From NCBI GenBank assembly GCA_010645155.1, contig CM021321.1:858878-922877 (forward strand): a stretch of 64,000 nucleotides of DNA, written 5' to 3'. The notes under the pieces were generated by a model that did no database searches, had not been told where the DNA came from, and was given only the letters and a program-made list of their open reading frames with translations. Origin of the DNA: Tigriopus japonicus (taxonomy: Eukaryota > Arthropoda > Copepoda > Harpacticoida > Harpacticidae). The position numbers were made by a program, and so were the translations under genes. Of the stretch, positions 46,209 through 58,020 are shown piece by piece (within the stretch, counting starts at the first letter, position 1; every line of letters begins with the position of its first letter).

Positions 46209-46814
46209 ATTGCTCCGTTACGTCAATATTAAAAAAACCTTATCCTTTTATTCATATGAACATTGAGTTGGAATATGAGCAAGAAGCAAAAGTGTCCTGC
46301 GGTTCTTTGAGGCGATGAAAAGACCTGTCATTACTCTGGAATAATGTTGGCTAGGTGTGAATTTAAAAGCGGGTTTCCAACGATCTCAACGGTGACGACG
46401 CCTTGACAGAAACCCATTACTGAAGTGGTCATGAATTTTTTATGACGAAAGTGTATTGATCTATTCGTCAACTAGTAACAAAACAAAATGGGTCGCTCTC
46501 GTAATGGAACAACGGTAGCGTAAAAATGCTATATTCTAGTGAGTAAACATAGGGTGTCATGTTTTGTAGGTTTTCATCTTTAACTCACGTTTAGATAGCA
46601 AGTGTGAGCTTCATTATTTATTTCAAGAATACAGGGAACAAGATACGTAGCATACCGGAAAGAGCATTTTCCCTTCACCAGAATAAAGGTTCTATTGTAC
46701 ATCGAGTGTTTGTCTCGCAAAGTATGCCTATTACAGGTTCCACGGACTCGTTCGTACTCGCCAAATATAACCAGTCTAGCGATTGAAGCAAAACTTTGCA
46801 GGCAATCGAAGGTC
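46209..46814. other. Gap between CSN4 and the hydrolase-fold gene
   Basis: CSN4 3' end and presumed promoter of the next plus-strand gene. No gene recognised. Confidence 0.4.
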
Positions 46815-49800
46815 ATGGTCCTGCCGACTAGAGGCATATTTTTGGTCTTGGGAGGCTTTTTCACCCTAACGGGTGTCATTGCCCTGATCGCCTATGGTGT
46901 TCTGATCGCGAACGTTCCGGAAACTTGGTTCTTGCGAAACTACTACTTCACGATTTGGTCATCTGTTTTCATCTTGTTCTCCGGAATTCAAGTTCTGATT
47001 GAGGCCAAATGCGGACCCTGGTCTGATTCTAAAGTAAGTTCTAGAGGACTATGATTTTAAGGGTACACATGTGGGGTACACCGGGTACACGCATCCCACT
47101 TAATATTAGTGTCTCCAGAGGATTCGAAAAGAAAAAGCAAGTCACTAGAAAAGTACAATGTATGAAAGAAAATGCAAAACTGTCTCTCCCTGTCATTTCC
47201 AAAACACGTACAGAACGTGTGAGCCTCAATTCTTCTGCTGGGAACTAAAAACTATTTGGCGAATGTTCAACGTTTTATTCACACAGTTCACTCGTGTTTT
47301 GTCGAATTAATGAGCATTAATTGCATATATGCGATATTAATGAGCAAAATCGTGGGCCCACCAATGATCACCCTTGGGCCCACATATGGGCTGTGGCCCA
47401 CCGGTTGCCGACCCCTGTTTCAAACTATGATAAAAACTAAGAGAAAGAAAGTGCTAAACTATCAGGTTGTGAACTTTAATGATAAGTTAGATCAAATTGT
47501 TTTGTTGCACTCTACATCAAATATTTGCCAAAAGTATTCATCATTTTCTTGGTTCTACTATTTCATGCCAACACGCGTTGATCAATTTATTTGAAGGTGT
47601 GCAAATGCTTCGATGTGAGTTTTTCCGTCACGTGCTTGATCTGTTTTGCTGCGAGTTCAACGTTCTTCTTCATCTATGGACGGATTGATTTGGGGGTGTG
47701 GTACGTGGTGCTCGTGGTTATTATGGTAGTGAACATTGCTGTGGTTTTGGTCCCCATGAACGAGGTGTCCAAGGTTGGAATGTTTGGAGATGCAGACGAA
47801 ATTGAGCCGAGCTATGTGCGCTCTTGCTGCACTTCAAGCTTGAGAGGTTTGTAAATGACTCACGAGATGATTAGATAACTCATTATATTCACACATTGGG
47901 ATGCTCTCTATTCATGAAGTGGTAAATGCCCTGTTTCGCGGACTCTTTTTTGTCTTCATCGTCTTAGCCACAATCTCAGCCGTTTTGCATGGTTTAGGGG
48001 TCATCGCGTTTCGGCCGCAAAATGCTAAATTTCTGGATCTCAAATTAGCCCAAGATCAAAGTCAGCGTGTTTATTACAATTGCCAAGGTTTGTCGTTCGT
48101 CATGAACTTTCTAGTAACTTAACTTCTAATGATTTTTTTTTTCGGAACCAATGTTAGGAACCAATACTAATGAGGCACCCATCATTTTCGAAAGTAGTGC
48201 CACTCATGGTTTGGTGGATTGGAAAGGGATCTTAAAAGCCAATGCAGAAAGAAGAAGAATTTGTGTGTGGGACAAACCCGGTCTTGGTTGGTCTGATTAT
48301 CTTTATGCCAATCAAATCGGTCCAAGCGTTTATTATGAGGCCCTTTTAACCGCCTTAAAGAATGCAGAGCCCAATTTTCAACCTCCTTATGTTGGCGTTG
48401 GGTGAGTAGGGTAACCAATTAATCAATAATAAACGTATTTTGTTAGAGGACCAAGGGCGTTTGCGAATTTGGCTGTCCTTTTTCGGCAAAAGGGATACCG
48501 TCTTCCCGTTTGAAAGGGATTGGTTTAAGGCAATCCACTCGTTAGTCAAATATATCTCAGAGTATGTTGCTAATATGTAAAGTATGTGTTTATTGATCCA
48601 CATTCTAGGTGGGGCGGAGGTGGAGAAACGTTGTGGGAACATGCGTCTACACACCCTGATGTTTTCAAATCCCTCGTTCTTTATGAGGTTGCTCCAACAG
48701 GCACCGAATTACAGATCAGACGGGATTTGAAATCCTTGGATGAAGATCAGTATTCTGATTTGAAGAACAATGAAATTAGTTTTAGACGACTTGGATTGCA
48801 AATCATGAATCGTTTCTTCATTCCCTCGGGTATATCCTCTTTATGGAGCCTTTTTGAAAGGTGAGTATTTTTACTCGAGATTTTGAAAAATTGGGAGTTC
48901 TTCGGTAATCAGAGAGTACTTCGTGTTCTCCTCGTTAGAGTAAATTTGTGATTGGAATTGTGATAAGCATTTGGTTTGTCTCATGCAAATAATTTTATGC
49001 TTCATTAGTTTGCATGGCAACGCTATTTGCTATAATTTTACAAAGTAACTCTAATTTTCAAAATTCCTTGAAACCCTAGATATTTCACTTACTCAATTAT
49101 TTTCTTGGAAGCTGACTCATCAGCAATTGACAATTTGCACCTTTTCATTTGGTAGTAAATGACAAAGACAAGTGCTTCCAAATGACTATTGAAAATTTTA
49201 GTTTAAATTAAAAGGGATGAAAAACATGTAAACAAGTGACAACCTCAATTTGTTTCAAGAATTCCAGCCTTGTATAAAAATTCAATTTTTGCAAAACGCG
49301 TTAACTGTAATTCGTCAATTATGATTTTAGAACGGTATACCATCCAGACCATTGGCCATATGAAGATATCCTGGAAAAAAGGTAACTCTTGAAAACCCAA
49401 AGATTAGCCCAAATTCTCGTGGTATTTTTGAGTCTGCTTTCTCCTTGCCTTTGTTTAATTCTCTTTCACTTTGCTTGAACTAGAGAAGAATTTAAAGATG
49501 ACGTCGTTCTTCAGATTATAGACTCTTCCCGTTGTACTCTTTTTTTCTGGTTGATAACTGGGTGTCATTAGTTGCAACCAACGTAATGTCACATAAAGAA
49601 ATATTATCAAGAAAAATAGTCAACGTTGTCAAAAAGAGTGGCATGAAAACCCATCCTCTGGCAAATATGACTAAACTTGACCACAAGCGGCGCTAACATC
49701 AATCGTTTCAAACTGACATCTCTAGACAGCTCTGCGAAGAGCGACATTTTGCTTTTTGAATTCCACTTAGCCTACATCATGTGCTTTCCTTTACATGAAT

Positions 49801-50785
49801 TAATCCTTTGGTAGAAATACATTTGTCTATCAATTTTCAGCTCAATCTGAGCTGATTATTGTAGCTCTGATTGAACTGAAAATTAGAACCCGTAGTTAGT
49901 GAATGACAAACCTGGGCTCATTGTAAGAAGAATAAAATCGTTTGGTTCACAAAAAACTCCTAATTTTTCATGATAAGCTTTTAATGGGGTTTGATGGATT
50001 TGATGGGGTTCATGCCTTGAACTTCATATCTTTTCAAATTCTTGACATGCGATTGCCTTGGTCAATTTTTCCTAATATGGACATAGTTTGAATATAAGTC
50101 AAGTATATGATATTCATATGAATGCCCAGTAACCATTACAAAAATTGAATGAATTCATGGAATGGAAATTCACATTCAGAATTGTACAAAAAAGGCTCAC
50201 AAATGCACGAGAGTTTCACCTTATATCATCCATCCTTGGGTTATTAAAAAATCAAGCACAGTCAAATTCTTTTCTCAAAATAGTTGGTCCATGTCAACAG
50301 AAAAAAGTTGGCTCAGTCAAGCCATGGCTATGGTAAAGTTCAGGTGGGTTTCAAGTTCCATCCTTGGCCTTTTTCCATACATGTATTGATATTCGCTTGT
50401 AATATAATCTGTAGGACCAGCCTTGACAATTCAACATTCTCGACTAAGATCAACTCCAACATTGATGTAAGCAAATGGGTTTACAGTTGATCGTCATTTG
50501 CCTTCCTTCTAATATATCTATCCTTTTTTTCAGGTGCATTTGATCTTCACTCAATGGACCGAAAGCGAAGTCAAAAATATCAAATGCAAATCCACTGGGG
50601 TAAATGGTGCCATGGATGAGGAGGATTGCAAATACATCGTGGATTTCGAAATGGCATTGGCCAAAGCAAAGGAAGATCTCGTACCTAACGCGCGAAGAAA
50701 GATTCGCTGTCGAGCGGAACAATGTGGCTTGGATTATGGCATATTTGAAAACCCAGAGTACTTGTTAACTAATATCCCAAGCTAA
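46815..50785 (+). CDS. Multipass membrane protein with alpha/beta-hydrolase domain, nucleophile position Gly
   Basis: About ten exons. Supported: 46815-47033, 47597-47846, 47920-48087, 48158-48401, 48609-48860, 49331-49381, 50180-50343, 50415-50466 and 50534-50785, all with GT-AG ends and matching phases. An exon starting at 49484 is likely, but its donor, and hence the join to 50180, is unresolved. The protein starts with four hydrophobic helices (residues about 8-32, 45-60, 80-98, 105-125) and a fifth at about 165-190. A hydrolase-like domain follows: FESSATHG, RRRICVWDKPGLGWSDY and GVGWGGGGETLWEHA, then SLVLYEV. In the usual elbow G-x-S-x-G the serine position is glycine (G-W-G-G-G), so a classical serine hydrolase mechanism is doubtful. 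I infer a membrane-bound, probably non-catalytic or atypical hydrolase-fold protein. Intron 1 hosts a hAT fragment. Confidence 0.75.
47352..47417. mobile_element. hAT element 3' end fragment in intron 1 of the hydrolase-fold gene
   Basis: The stretch from GTGGGCCCACCAATGATCA to GGTTGCCGACCCCTG closely matches the last about 65 bp of the hAT element at 57257-57505. Only this end is present; the other end and target duplication are missing. Confidence 0.7.
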
Positions 50786-51974
50786 ATATTTTCATAAAGG
50801 ATTTCCAAGAACACTTATCGGTACCAATCGTTGATTGATTAATGATGAAAAAAGGTATTTTGTCGCAATTAAATGTTGCATTAAAGCTGCTTTTGCAAAA
50901 ACTCGTTTTGCTTTGATTCGCTCGTTAATTTGCTTATATTTTCAGATTTGTTTAATCGATGCAGATAGAAGTGATTGACGGAATTTTGTTATCTTAAATT
51001 TATGACCCTCCAATGCAAAGTCATCTTCATTGTGTTATATATTTTTTTGAAAACGGTCTCAAGATCAACTGAATAAACACTGTTTACTTGAATCAGCCTC
51101 ATGCTTTTGAACCTAAGCAAAAATAATTTATCACTAAAAAAAAGTTTTTTTTCGTATTTCTTTCATAGATCTATTTGAAATCGATCACCAGTATGAAGCT
51201 GTGAAAACATACTAAGATTCACGTCACTCTAGCAGAACATATCTTCTCATTTCTGTCGAACATTTTTTTAGTATTTCCTTAACAGATCCAAGCGGTAAAC
51301 GGAGTTTTATTCTTCTTTGTATCAAAATTATCCATACTGCTTTTCTTACAAAAAAAAATACGACATAGAAAAAAGGAGTTCCTCTTGACTTCTCATTTTT
51401 TTGTGATTGGCTCTTCCTTTATCTTTGGATCATTAACAGTTGAAAACCCGTGATTTCGGATTTGATTGTCTTCATCGCCTCAATAAACATGAGATTAATG
51501 TCTTCCTCCATCCAGCATCGCCTCATCTTGATATTGTTAATCCAACTTGATGATGGAAATGGTCTTTAGTCGTAGGAAAACCCGTGTGTTCACTCCCAAT
51601 CGATTATGAATAGGCAAAGAATCCATTGAACTTGGACACAAGCGCACACTGGTCGTCAGCCACGCTTGGTTGAGTTCCAAGTTATGAAGTTATGGTTCGA
51701 GTTGCACAACTTCAGCCATTTTATTGGTGGTACATTTCCGCGCATGTGACCATGGAGTAGCGTAGGTGTTGTTGATGTTAATGTTGTTATATACTTGGCT
51801 GCTCTACTCGTAAGTCAATGCAATACAGTAGTTTTGCCGCGCTCGTGACAACATAAAATGTGTGCTTTAATTGTCATTCACGGATTATCAGGAGCATCTG
51901 AAAGATCACTCTCATGTGGATGGTTGGACAGTCGATATCTGTAGCTATTGCTAATCGTTGCCATCGTCAACATC
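50786..51974. other. Gap between the hydrolase-fold and FAS1 genes
   Basis: AT-rich; the 3' end of one gene and the promoter region of the next. No gene or repeat identified. Confidence 0.4.
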
Positions 51975-53513
51975 ATGAGGAAGAGGTCTCTTTGCCATTT
52001 GGTGGTGTTCGTCACTTTGCAAGTGTCCCTTTTGATGCCAATTTTGGCCAATCCTGAGGACGTGACTGAGAATGAGATTCCCTTGGAAACATCTTTGGGA
52101 TTGGAAAAGAGCAAATCTGCCTTGCTGGGCATCCGAAGGGCCATTCAATTACATCCTCCGCATCTGGTCCAACCTATTCAAGGTTGGATTCCGAATCAGG
52201 GACAACATCCTCAAATCAGACCAGAAATATTTCTCCCAGTTCCAAATCCTCAGCTCCAACCCAATTACGTTCCACAACAGCAACACCCACGTCCTCATGT
52301 TCAGCAAAATCTGCCCCACATTCCCGATAACAATCATGGACAACAACACCATCACCAGCAACCTCAACAACATCATCACAACCATCATCATCATCAACTG
52401 CCTCAATCACAACCACAAAAACCACAGCATCCGACTTTTCAGCCTCAAGTTATTCACGCGGTACCGCCCCAACAAAGGCCAAGCTATCATCCACAACCCA
52501 CACAACAGCCTCATCATGTTCAACAACCTCAATATCAACCTCAACATCCTCACCATTCCCCTCAAAGACCAACCAGACCTCGCCCTCATCGACCACGGGA
52601 AGAAGACCAACCAGAAAATGAAGATGATGATGAAGATGGCACTGATGGTACAGATGGGTCTTCCGATCGACGACCTTTCGGGCAAAGGGACTACTTTCCA
52701 CCACCAAATATTGTGGGGCTACTTGAGGATGAAGAGGCTACTACTTTGTTAAGTTTGCTCGAAGCCGCTGGCCTTCTAAGTGCACTTGAAGGCCGTGGCA
52801 CCTTTACCGTTCTTGCCCCAACCAACAAGGCCTTTTCCAAATTGGACCAGGATGTGATTCGCCAACTCACCAATGATGCCGACCTTTTAGCCAACGTACT
52901 CAAATACCACGTGATTCCCGGTGGAAAACTGTTTTCCCGGGTCATCAAAGACGATCTCATGACCAAAACTCTACTCAATGACACTGCCCTTAGATTCAAC
53001 CGCAACGAAAATGGTGTCACCGTTAATGGTGCAGAGGTCAATTTGGACAAAGTTGACCAAAAGGCTGCCAATGGGATCGTCCATTTTCTAAACGACGTCA
53101 TCTATCCAATCCCAGTTGGATCGTTATTCGAGGCTCTGAGTGAAGATAATCGCTTCATCACCTTGGTTCGAGCCTTGGAAGTGTCTGATCTGATCGAGAG
53201 CCTGAATACTACGTCCGGCCCATTTACCATCTTTGCTCCGACTGATGCAGCCTTTGACCTTATCCCCCGAGAAGCCCTCAATGAACTTCTAGAGGATCCA
53301 TCGGCCTTGAAGAATGTTTTGTTGAAGCACGTGGTCCGTGGAACCAAACTCAGTCCAGCATTGACCTTTGTGGACTTGGTTTCCGAGAGTGGCGACCAAA
53401 TCCAGGTGCGAACCAAACGGGGTCGAGTGTCCGTGAATGAAGCCACGTTGGTGGATGGAGACATTATTGCACTGAATGGAGCCATTCAAGTCATTGACAG
53501 GGTTTTGCTCTGA
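51975..53513 (+). CDS. Secreted protein with two FAS1 (fasciclin) domains and a His/Gln/Pro-rich spacer
   Basis: Single exon, 512 aa from the ATG at 51975 (MRKRSLCHLVV). A signal peptide is clear: basic start, hydrophobic core to about residue 24, and cleavage near ILA-NP. Residues about 55-225 are extremely rich in His, Gln and Pro (HHHQQP, HHHNHHHH), followed by an acidic run (ENEDDDEDG). The two FAS1 domains are at about 243-378 and 379-511, each with the typical TFTVLAPTNKAF / PFTIFAPTDAAF and YHVI / KHVV cores and a final I-x-V-I-D/N-x-V strand. FAS1 proteins act in extracellular matrix or cell adhesion. No GPI signal or membrane anchor after the second domain. The His-rich stretch could bind metal ions or the cuticle matrix; this is inference. 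Confidence 0.93.
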   Translation: MRKRSLCHLVVFVTLQVSLLMPILANPEDVTENEIPLETSLGLEKSKSALLGIRRAIQLHPPHLVQPIQGWIPNQGQHPQIRPEIFLPVPNPQLQPNYVPQQQHPRPHVQQNLPHIPDNNHGQQHHHQQPQQHHHNHHHHQLPQSQPQKPQHPTFQPQVIHAVPPQQRPSYHPQPTQQPHHVQQPQYQPQHPHHSPQRPTRPRPHRPREEDQPENEDDDEDGTDGTDGSSDRRPFGQRDYFPPPNIVGLLEDEEATTLLSLLEAAGLLSALEGRGTFTVLAPTNKAFSKLDQDVIRQLTNDADLLANVLKYHVIPGGKLFSRVIKDDLMTKTLLNDTALRFNRNENGVTVNGAEVNLDKVDQKAANGIVHFLNDVIYPIPVGSLFEALSEDNRFITLVRALEVSDLIESLNTTSGPFTIFAPTDAAFDLIPREALNELLEDPSALKNVLLKHVVRGTKLSPALTFVDLVSESGDQIQVRTKRGRVSVNEATLVDGDIIALNGAIQVIDRVLL

Positions 53514-55283
53514 GAAGATTGGATCGACAGATCATCATTATTATGCCTTCTACACTGTTAGTCAAATGTGCAACAGCATAACGCGCGCCAAATAATATCC
53601 CTCATGTTTTTATGATGAGAGAGTCTGTTCCAAGTGTGAATTGGACGACAACAGGTTTCCAGGGCATTAATTACTACAATTCTTTGTGTGCACTACAGTG
53701 CATGATGATTTTGAACGAACGGTACAGACAATGTCTAATTGTCTTTCACGCATATTGTTGTTAGTCACCTGAATCAACCCCTGATGTGCATGAAGAAGTG
53801 TGACGTGTGAAAAGATATCACGGAAATGAATCAAGCTGAGTCAATAAAAACCATAGTCTATCTTGGAATCCATCATCCATAATTATAGTTTCTAATGGAA
53901 TTGTAGCATTAGTAAAAAATATAAGCAAAATTTCGACGAACCCACGAATGAGGGCGCACAGTTCATCGGCTTTTACCTCTTTAGAAGCTTAAAAGACACA
54001 AATTGTGCTGAAAAAATGCGGGTGCTTGGGCTAACTGTCACTTTTTCTTCCAGATGGTTTTGTTCTTGCAGAAAATGAATTATTTTCTTAATCAGAACAA
54101 ATTTCTATTTCGCTTCAGTTGGGAATAGAGTTCTAACTCTAGTTGGAAACAAGCTAGAATTGTGAAAAATCAGCATTAAAAATCACGCACTCAAAGCCTT
54201 CTGATCAAGTTTGGGATCGACAAAAGTCAAAATTCCAAAAAGAAAAGCAAAAATATTTTATCATCATATGACCATTGTAAGAAAACAATAATTCTATTGA
54301 AGAGTGATATAATAACCAGCCTCTGACTCTAAAGTAAGAGAAAGCTAAGGCAAAAGCCAAAAAAATGTTAAATGTTAAGTGAAAAATAAATTCTTTTTCT
54401 ATAGAATACCAAACCATCGAAGCAAAGCATAGGTTTGAACTTCCAAGACAAATTGTCCACTATTCAGGCTTAGAAAAAGTTTTTAATTTTACAATTTCCA
54501 TTTTTTCCAAAATTTACATACAAATCAAATTTGCTATCGATTTAGACATAATATAATAACCAAACAAGAAAAACATGGTTAAAAAGTCTTTGTTTTGAGC
54601 ATCACAAGGAATGTGCACAACGGATGTGGGAATTTTTGAGATGGACTTTTACTTCTAAGATAGATTGATAAAACATGCTAAGTATCTAGCTGGAATAACC
54701 GGAAGTTGTGGTTGGTCACGCTGAAAATAGTTTTTTCATTTTGGAGTGGGGTGAATCGGAAGTAGACGCTTGACTAAGTAGATATGGATTACAAATGCAT
54801 CATACAAAATGCAGCAATGAAGTATGGAATTTCAGACAGGTAAATCAGGACAAATGACAATTGGTCGTCATCATTTTTTAACGCCATGAATTCATGACAG
54901 TGTGTCATCACTTCGACCCCATACATTCACACAGTTGTCCAGAGATGAATAAGGTTAATATTAATGTGCCTCGTATTTCCAAAAAAGACAATGGAGACAG
55001 AGTGAAGCCAACATTTATGTTTATCAAAGAGTGCTTGCGTAGCTTGACATTTTGTTTTGAAGAAAATCTCAGAATAAGGTCTCTTTTCCTGGATAAGGTT
55101 TTATTTGTAGAATAATTCAATTTCGCAGAAATGCCTCATAAGATTCGAGCTTAATCTTGGGTCTATTTGTTGATGAAATTTGGATTTATGTTTCAATATC
55201 TTTTTTAGCGGCCAATAATCCGATGTCATTATTTCATACCTATCCATGCTTAACAACTTTGACGAAAAAATAATTCAAAATTT
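53514..55283. other. Intergenic after the FAS1 gene
   Basis: Starts with the FAS1 3' untranslated region; an AATAAA-type signal is near 53842-53848 (TCAATAAAAACC). After that AT-rich, with no gene recognised. Confidence 0.45.
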
Positions 55284-55474
55284 GAATTTGTAGGAGCTGA
55301 TCCTCTAATAGCATTTAAGGCAGGATTGGACAAATTTTTAAATACTATTCCTGACCAACCCACTATTCAAGGGTTGCACAGATCTACCAACAGTAACTCA
55401 TTGGTAGATCAAATTTCGTACAAACGTTAATTATATAAACTATATCAGTCATTAACTCTCTTTACAGGGAATCC
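55284..55474 (+). mobile_element. LINE 3' end fragment (copy C)
   Basis: The plus strand matches the last about 190 bp of the long LINE at 4979-8700, from the GAATTTGTAGGAGCTGATCC segment through the terminal open frame (IQGLHRSTNSNSLVDQIS) to the shared 3' tail TCTTTACAGGGAATCC. It is strongly 5'-truncated, as usual for LINE insertions, and in the opposite orientation to copies A and B. The similarity ends at GGGAATCC in both copies, which marks the family's 3' end. Confidence 0.8.
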
Positions 55475-56889
55475 CATTCCTTGTAGCGGTCCCTCCCCCG
55501 CATTGTTTGGTTTAAACCCTACTCGGCTTGTTTTTTCAATTTTACAAGACTCAAAATGTTTTAACCCAACAGGAGATGCTTCCCACATGCTGACCAAAAT
55601 AGGACTTAATCGAACTGTTTCGTTCGAATAATTGGCTAATTGGTCAACGCCGCTCTTGCCTTCTCCTTTTTTCCTTTTCTCTTGCTCCTCATTGCAATGG
55701 ATGATTGATTTTGAAGTTGAAGTTGACATTTAAGACTTGTGTATAAGAGGCATCCAAACTTGGCAAAGTGAAGAGCAGTTTCAAGGAATTTTTCCATATC
55801 TGCAACCCAGATGATGCACTTTTTGACACTTGAGGTCGCTTTTTGCGACAGTCTATAAGCGATGAGTTGAAACGTAATATTCTGGTACACTTTTACCCTC
55901 TCCTTAATCAATCAATGACAAATTTCCATATGGAATCGTTACAATGTTAGTTAGCGGGGAATGGTGGCAAGGGGAATGGGAAGATACCGATTATTAATAA
56001 TTTCCTCAACAAAAACAGATATCAAGCATTCAATATGCTAACCATTACCGCACCAATAATATGCTTATGAAAACACAATAATGAAATGAATCATTGGCTT
56101 CTATTTTGATTGAAGGTTCCGTTATTGAGGGCTATTGGAAACCCCTTTTCAACAAAGTCCCGGAAATGAGAAAACACAACTATATCTCTCTTCTTTAATA
56201 AAATGCCAACTAATGGTGATCTTTTGGTTTTGAATTCCATGAAATTCGACACAAAGTAGATCCCTGCACTATCATTAAAAACCTGATATGATTAGTGATT
56301 CGTACGAAAACCTGTGGTATTGTGAGTCAAGAAGCGTGAAATATGCAGCCGTTTTCATGCTGTCCTCGGTCAAATTCGATCGAATTACTTGTGTTCGTTA
56401 CCAAAGGTGGAAAGATGGACAAATGGATGGACGGATGACGGAGGGGGAATCTCTTCCGGTTTGGACGTGAACAACATTTCTCCACATCGTAAAACCAAGC
56501 GTTCTGATTTTTTGAGACTTTTGCCAAAACCTTCGAAAACGTACTCGTGCGTTTGAACGTAAGGGATATTGAAATCGGTACTTTGGCAATAAGTGGGAGT
56601 TGATGAACGTCCCAAATGTTTCGTTGATAGATCTTCTCCAGTCATGATATCAAATAGGCTTTAATGATAAACCTTGTTTAATTTTGCCAGAGAGTTTTGA
56701 GTACATGAACCATAAATTACGAATAAAGAATAACTTTTTTTGGACGACAACCATGGTCAAGGTCGCTGGTACTTGAAGTTCGCTGACAAAGTGGGTATTT
56801 TGAATTAAAAATCATGAAATGCATTTGCCTGCATATGTGAACTGTTGCTAAAACGGGCCTAAGATATCACAAGGCGTATTATACATTAT
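55475..56889. other. Intergenic, nothing recognised
   Basis: Short open stretches near 55445-55911 and 56288-56645 on both strands show no similarity that I know. No repeat ends found. Confidence 0.4.
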
Positions 56890-57000
56890 TAGGGACGGGG
56901 AAAAGTCGCAAATAAACATAGGCTTGTAGTTACCAAAATTTGCACAATTTCTAAGCCACCAAAGTTTGTAAATATAATGTATTTAGCAAGATCTTCGGAA
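56890..57000. mobile_element. Fragment resembling the end of the 1.23-kb element family
   Basis: Starts TAGGGACGGGGAAAAGTCGC and continues with TTGTAGTTACCAAAATTTGC, similar in order to the end of the elements at 34987-36216 and 61812. The other end is not seen; the right boundary is approximate. Confidence 0.45.
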
Positions 57001-57256
57001 ATTTCTGATTTAGTCTGAATTTAAGATCTACTGTGAAAAGAAGCTGTATTTGGGATGTTGCAAAAACGACAAAAAAAATAATGGCTTGATCAATCTAAAA
57101 TTAACAAAGAAAATGTTCTACTCCGTAAATTCACAATGGGAACTTTTTATCTTGCTTTTTTTCAAATTGAGATTGACATTGGTAGTTAAGCTTTGTTGTG
57201 GAGCCCGAAATGTACTTATAATCTTGTTTCGTGCGCTTTGAATGATTATTCTATAT

Positions 57257-57505
57257 CAGGGGTCGGCAACCACTTTTGGGGCAAGGCCCACGAAATTTGA
57301 TATGTGTGGTCAGGGGCCCACCAAACAAGCAATGTGAGGTTCAGGGGCCCACAAATTAGAAATCATAGAGCTTTGGGCCCACGAGTACAGTACTATGGAT
57401 GACTCTTGGGCCCACTATTTTGGACTTTCTCCATAGCTCCTGGGCCCACCAACGACCATCCTTAGGCCCACATTTGGGCCGCGGCCCACCGGTTGCCGAC
57501 CCCTG
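57257..57505. mobile_element. Complete non-autonomous hAT element, 249 bp, with perfect 8-bp target duplication
   Basis: Begins CAGGGGTCGGCAACC and ends GGTTGCCGACCCCTG, a perfect 15-bp inverted pair of the hAT type. The 8-bp direct repeat TTCTATAT flanks it (57249-57256 and 57506-57513). The interior is repeats of GGGCCCAC and contains no open frame. Related sequence is at 47352-47417 and in the two ends at 33855-34310. Confidence 0.92.
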
Positions 57506-57513
57506 TTCTATAT

Positions 57514-58020
57514 CTTTCATCTAGTGAACTGTCCAACAATTGTGCATTAAGTTTTAAGTGACTGTCTCCATTATGTGACCATCTTGTGTTGCCAATTTTT
57601 CACAACTTCAATGCTTTGTGTCTCTTTATTGTGAAGTTTTGTTTTAAGTAAGCAAATATTGCTGTAAATTAAGTTATTAATATGGCTCGGACTAAGTTTC
57701 AAAATGCAACTAGCACCAAAAATTCTAACTTTTGGCCGTTGTTGTCTAATTCATCAACTTTTCATTTTTTTGCAACAGTAACTTTTGGCAATGTTTGTGT
57801 GTTGATCACTTAAATTTCACAAAAATTTAAAGCTTTTGATATTATACGAAATTTTGTGTAATGCAAAACTGTGTTCTATTACAAGCTTTTGCCGAGATTT
57901 CAGACATAAATTTGGCCTAATTTAAGATGTTTATGTTACAAAATGACCTGGCCTAAAAACGGAAACTTTTTGCAACAATTTGCAACAATATGGTAGATCA
58001 TTTCTCAGCCCGCTTTCTTC
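57514..58020. other. Intergenic, nothing recognised
   Basis: AT-rich sequence between the hAT element and the BEL/Pao remnant. Confidence 0.4.

Noticed and set aside
47901..48122. ATG at 47901 as the start of a separate hydrolase gene
   Set aside because: A splice acceptor just inside this stretch (exon from 47920) joins in phase to the upstream membrane-helix exons, so one gene is more economical. Two genes cannot be fully excluded without transcripts.
52072..52752. 226-codon open frame overlapping the FAS1 gene
   Set aside because: Asn/Ile-rich shadow of the His/Gln-rich spacer in another frame; no domain or signal peptide.
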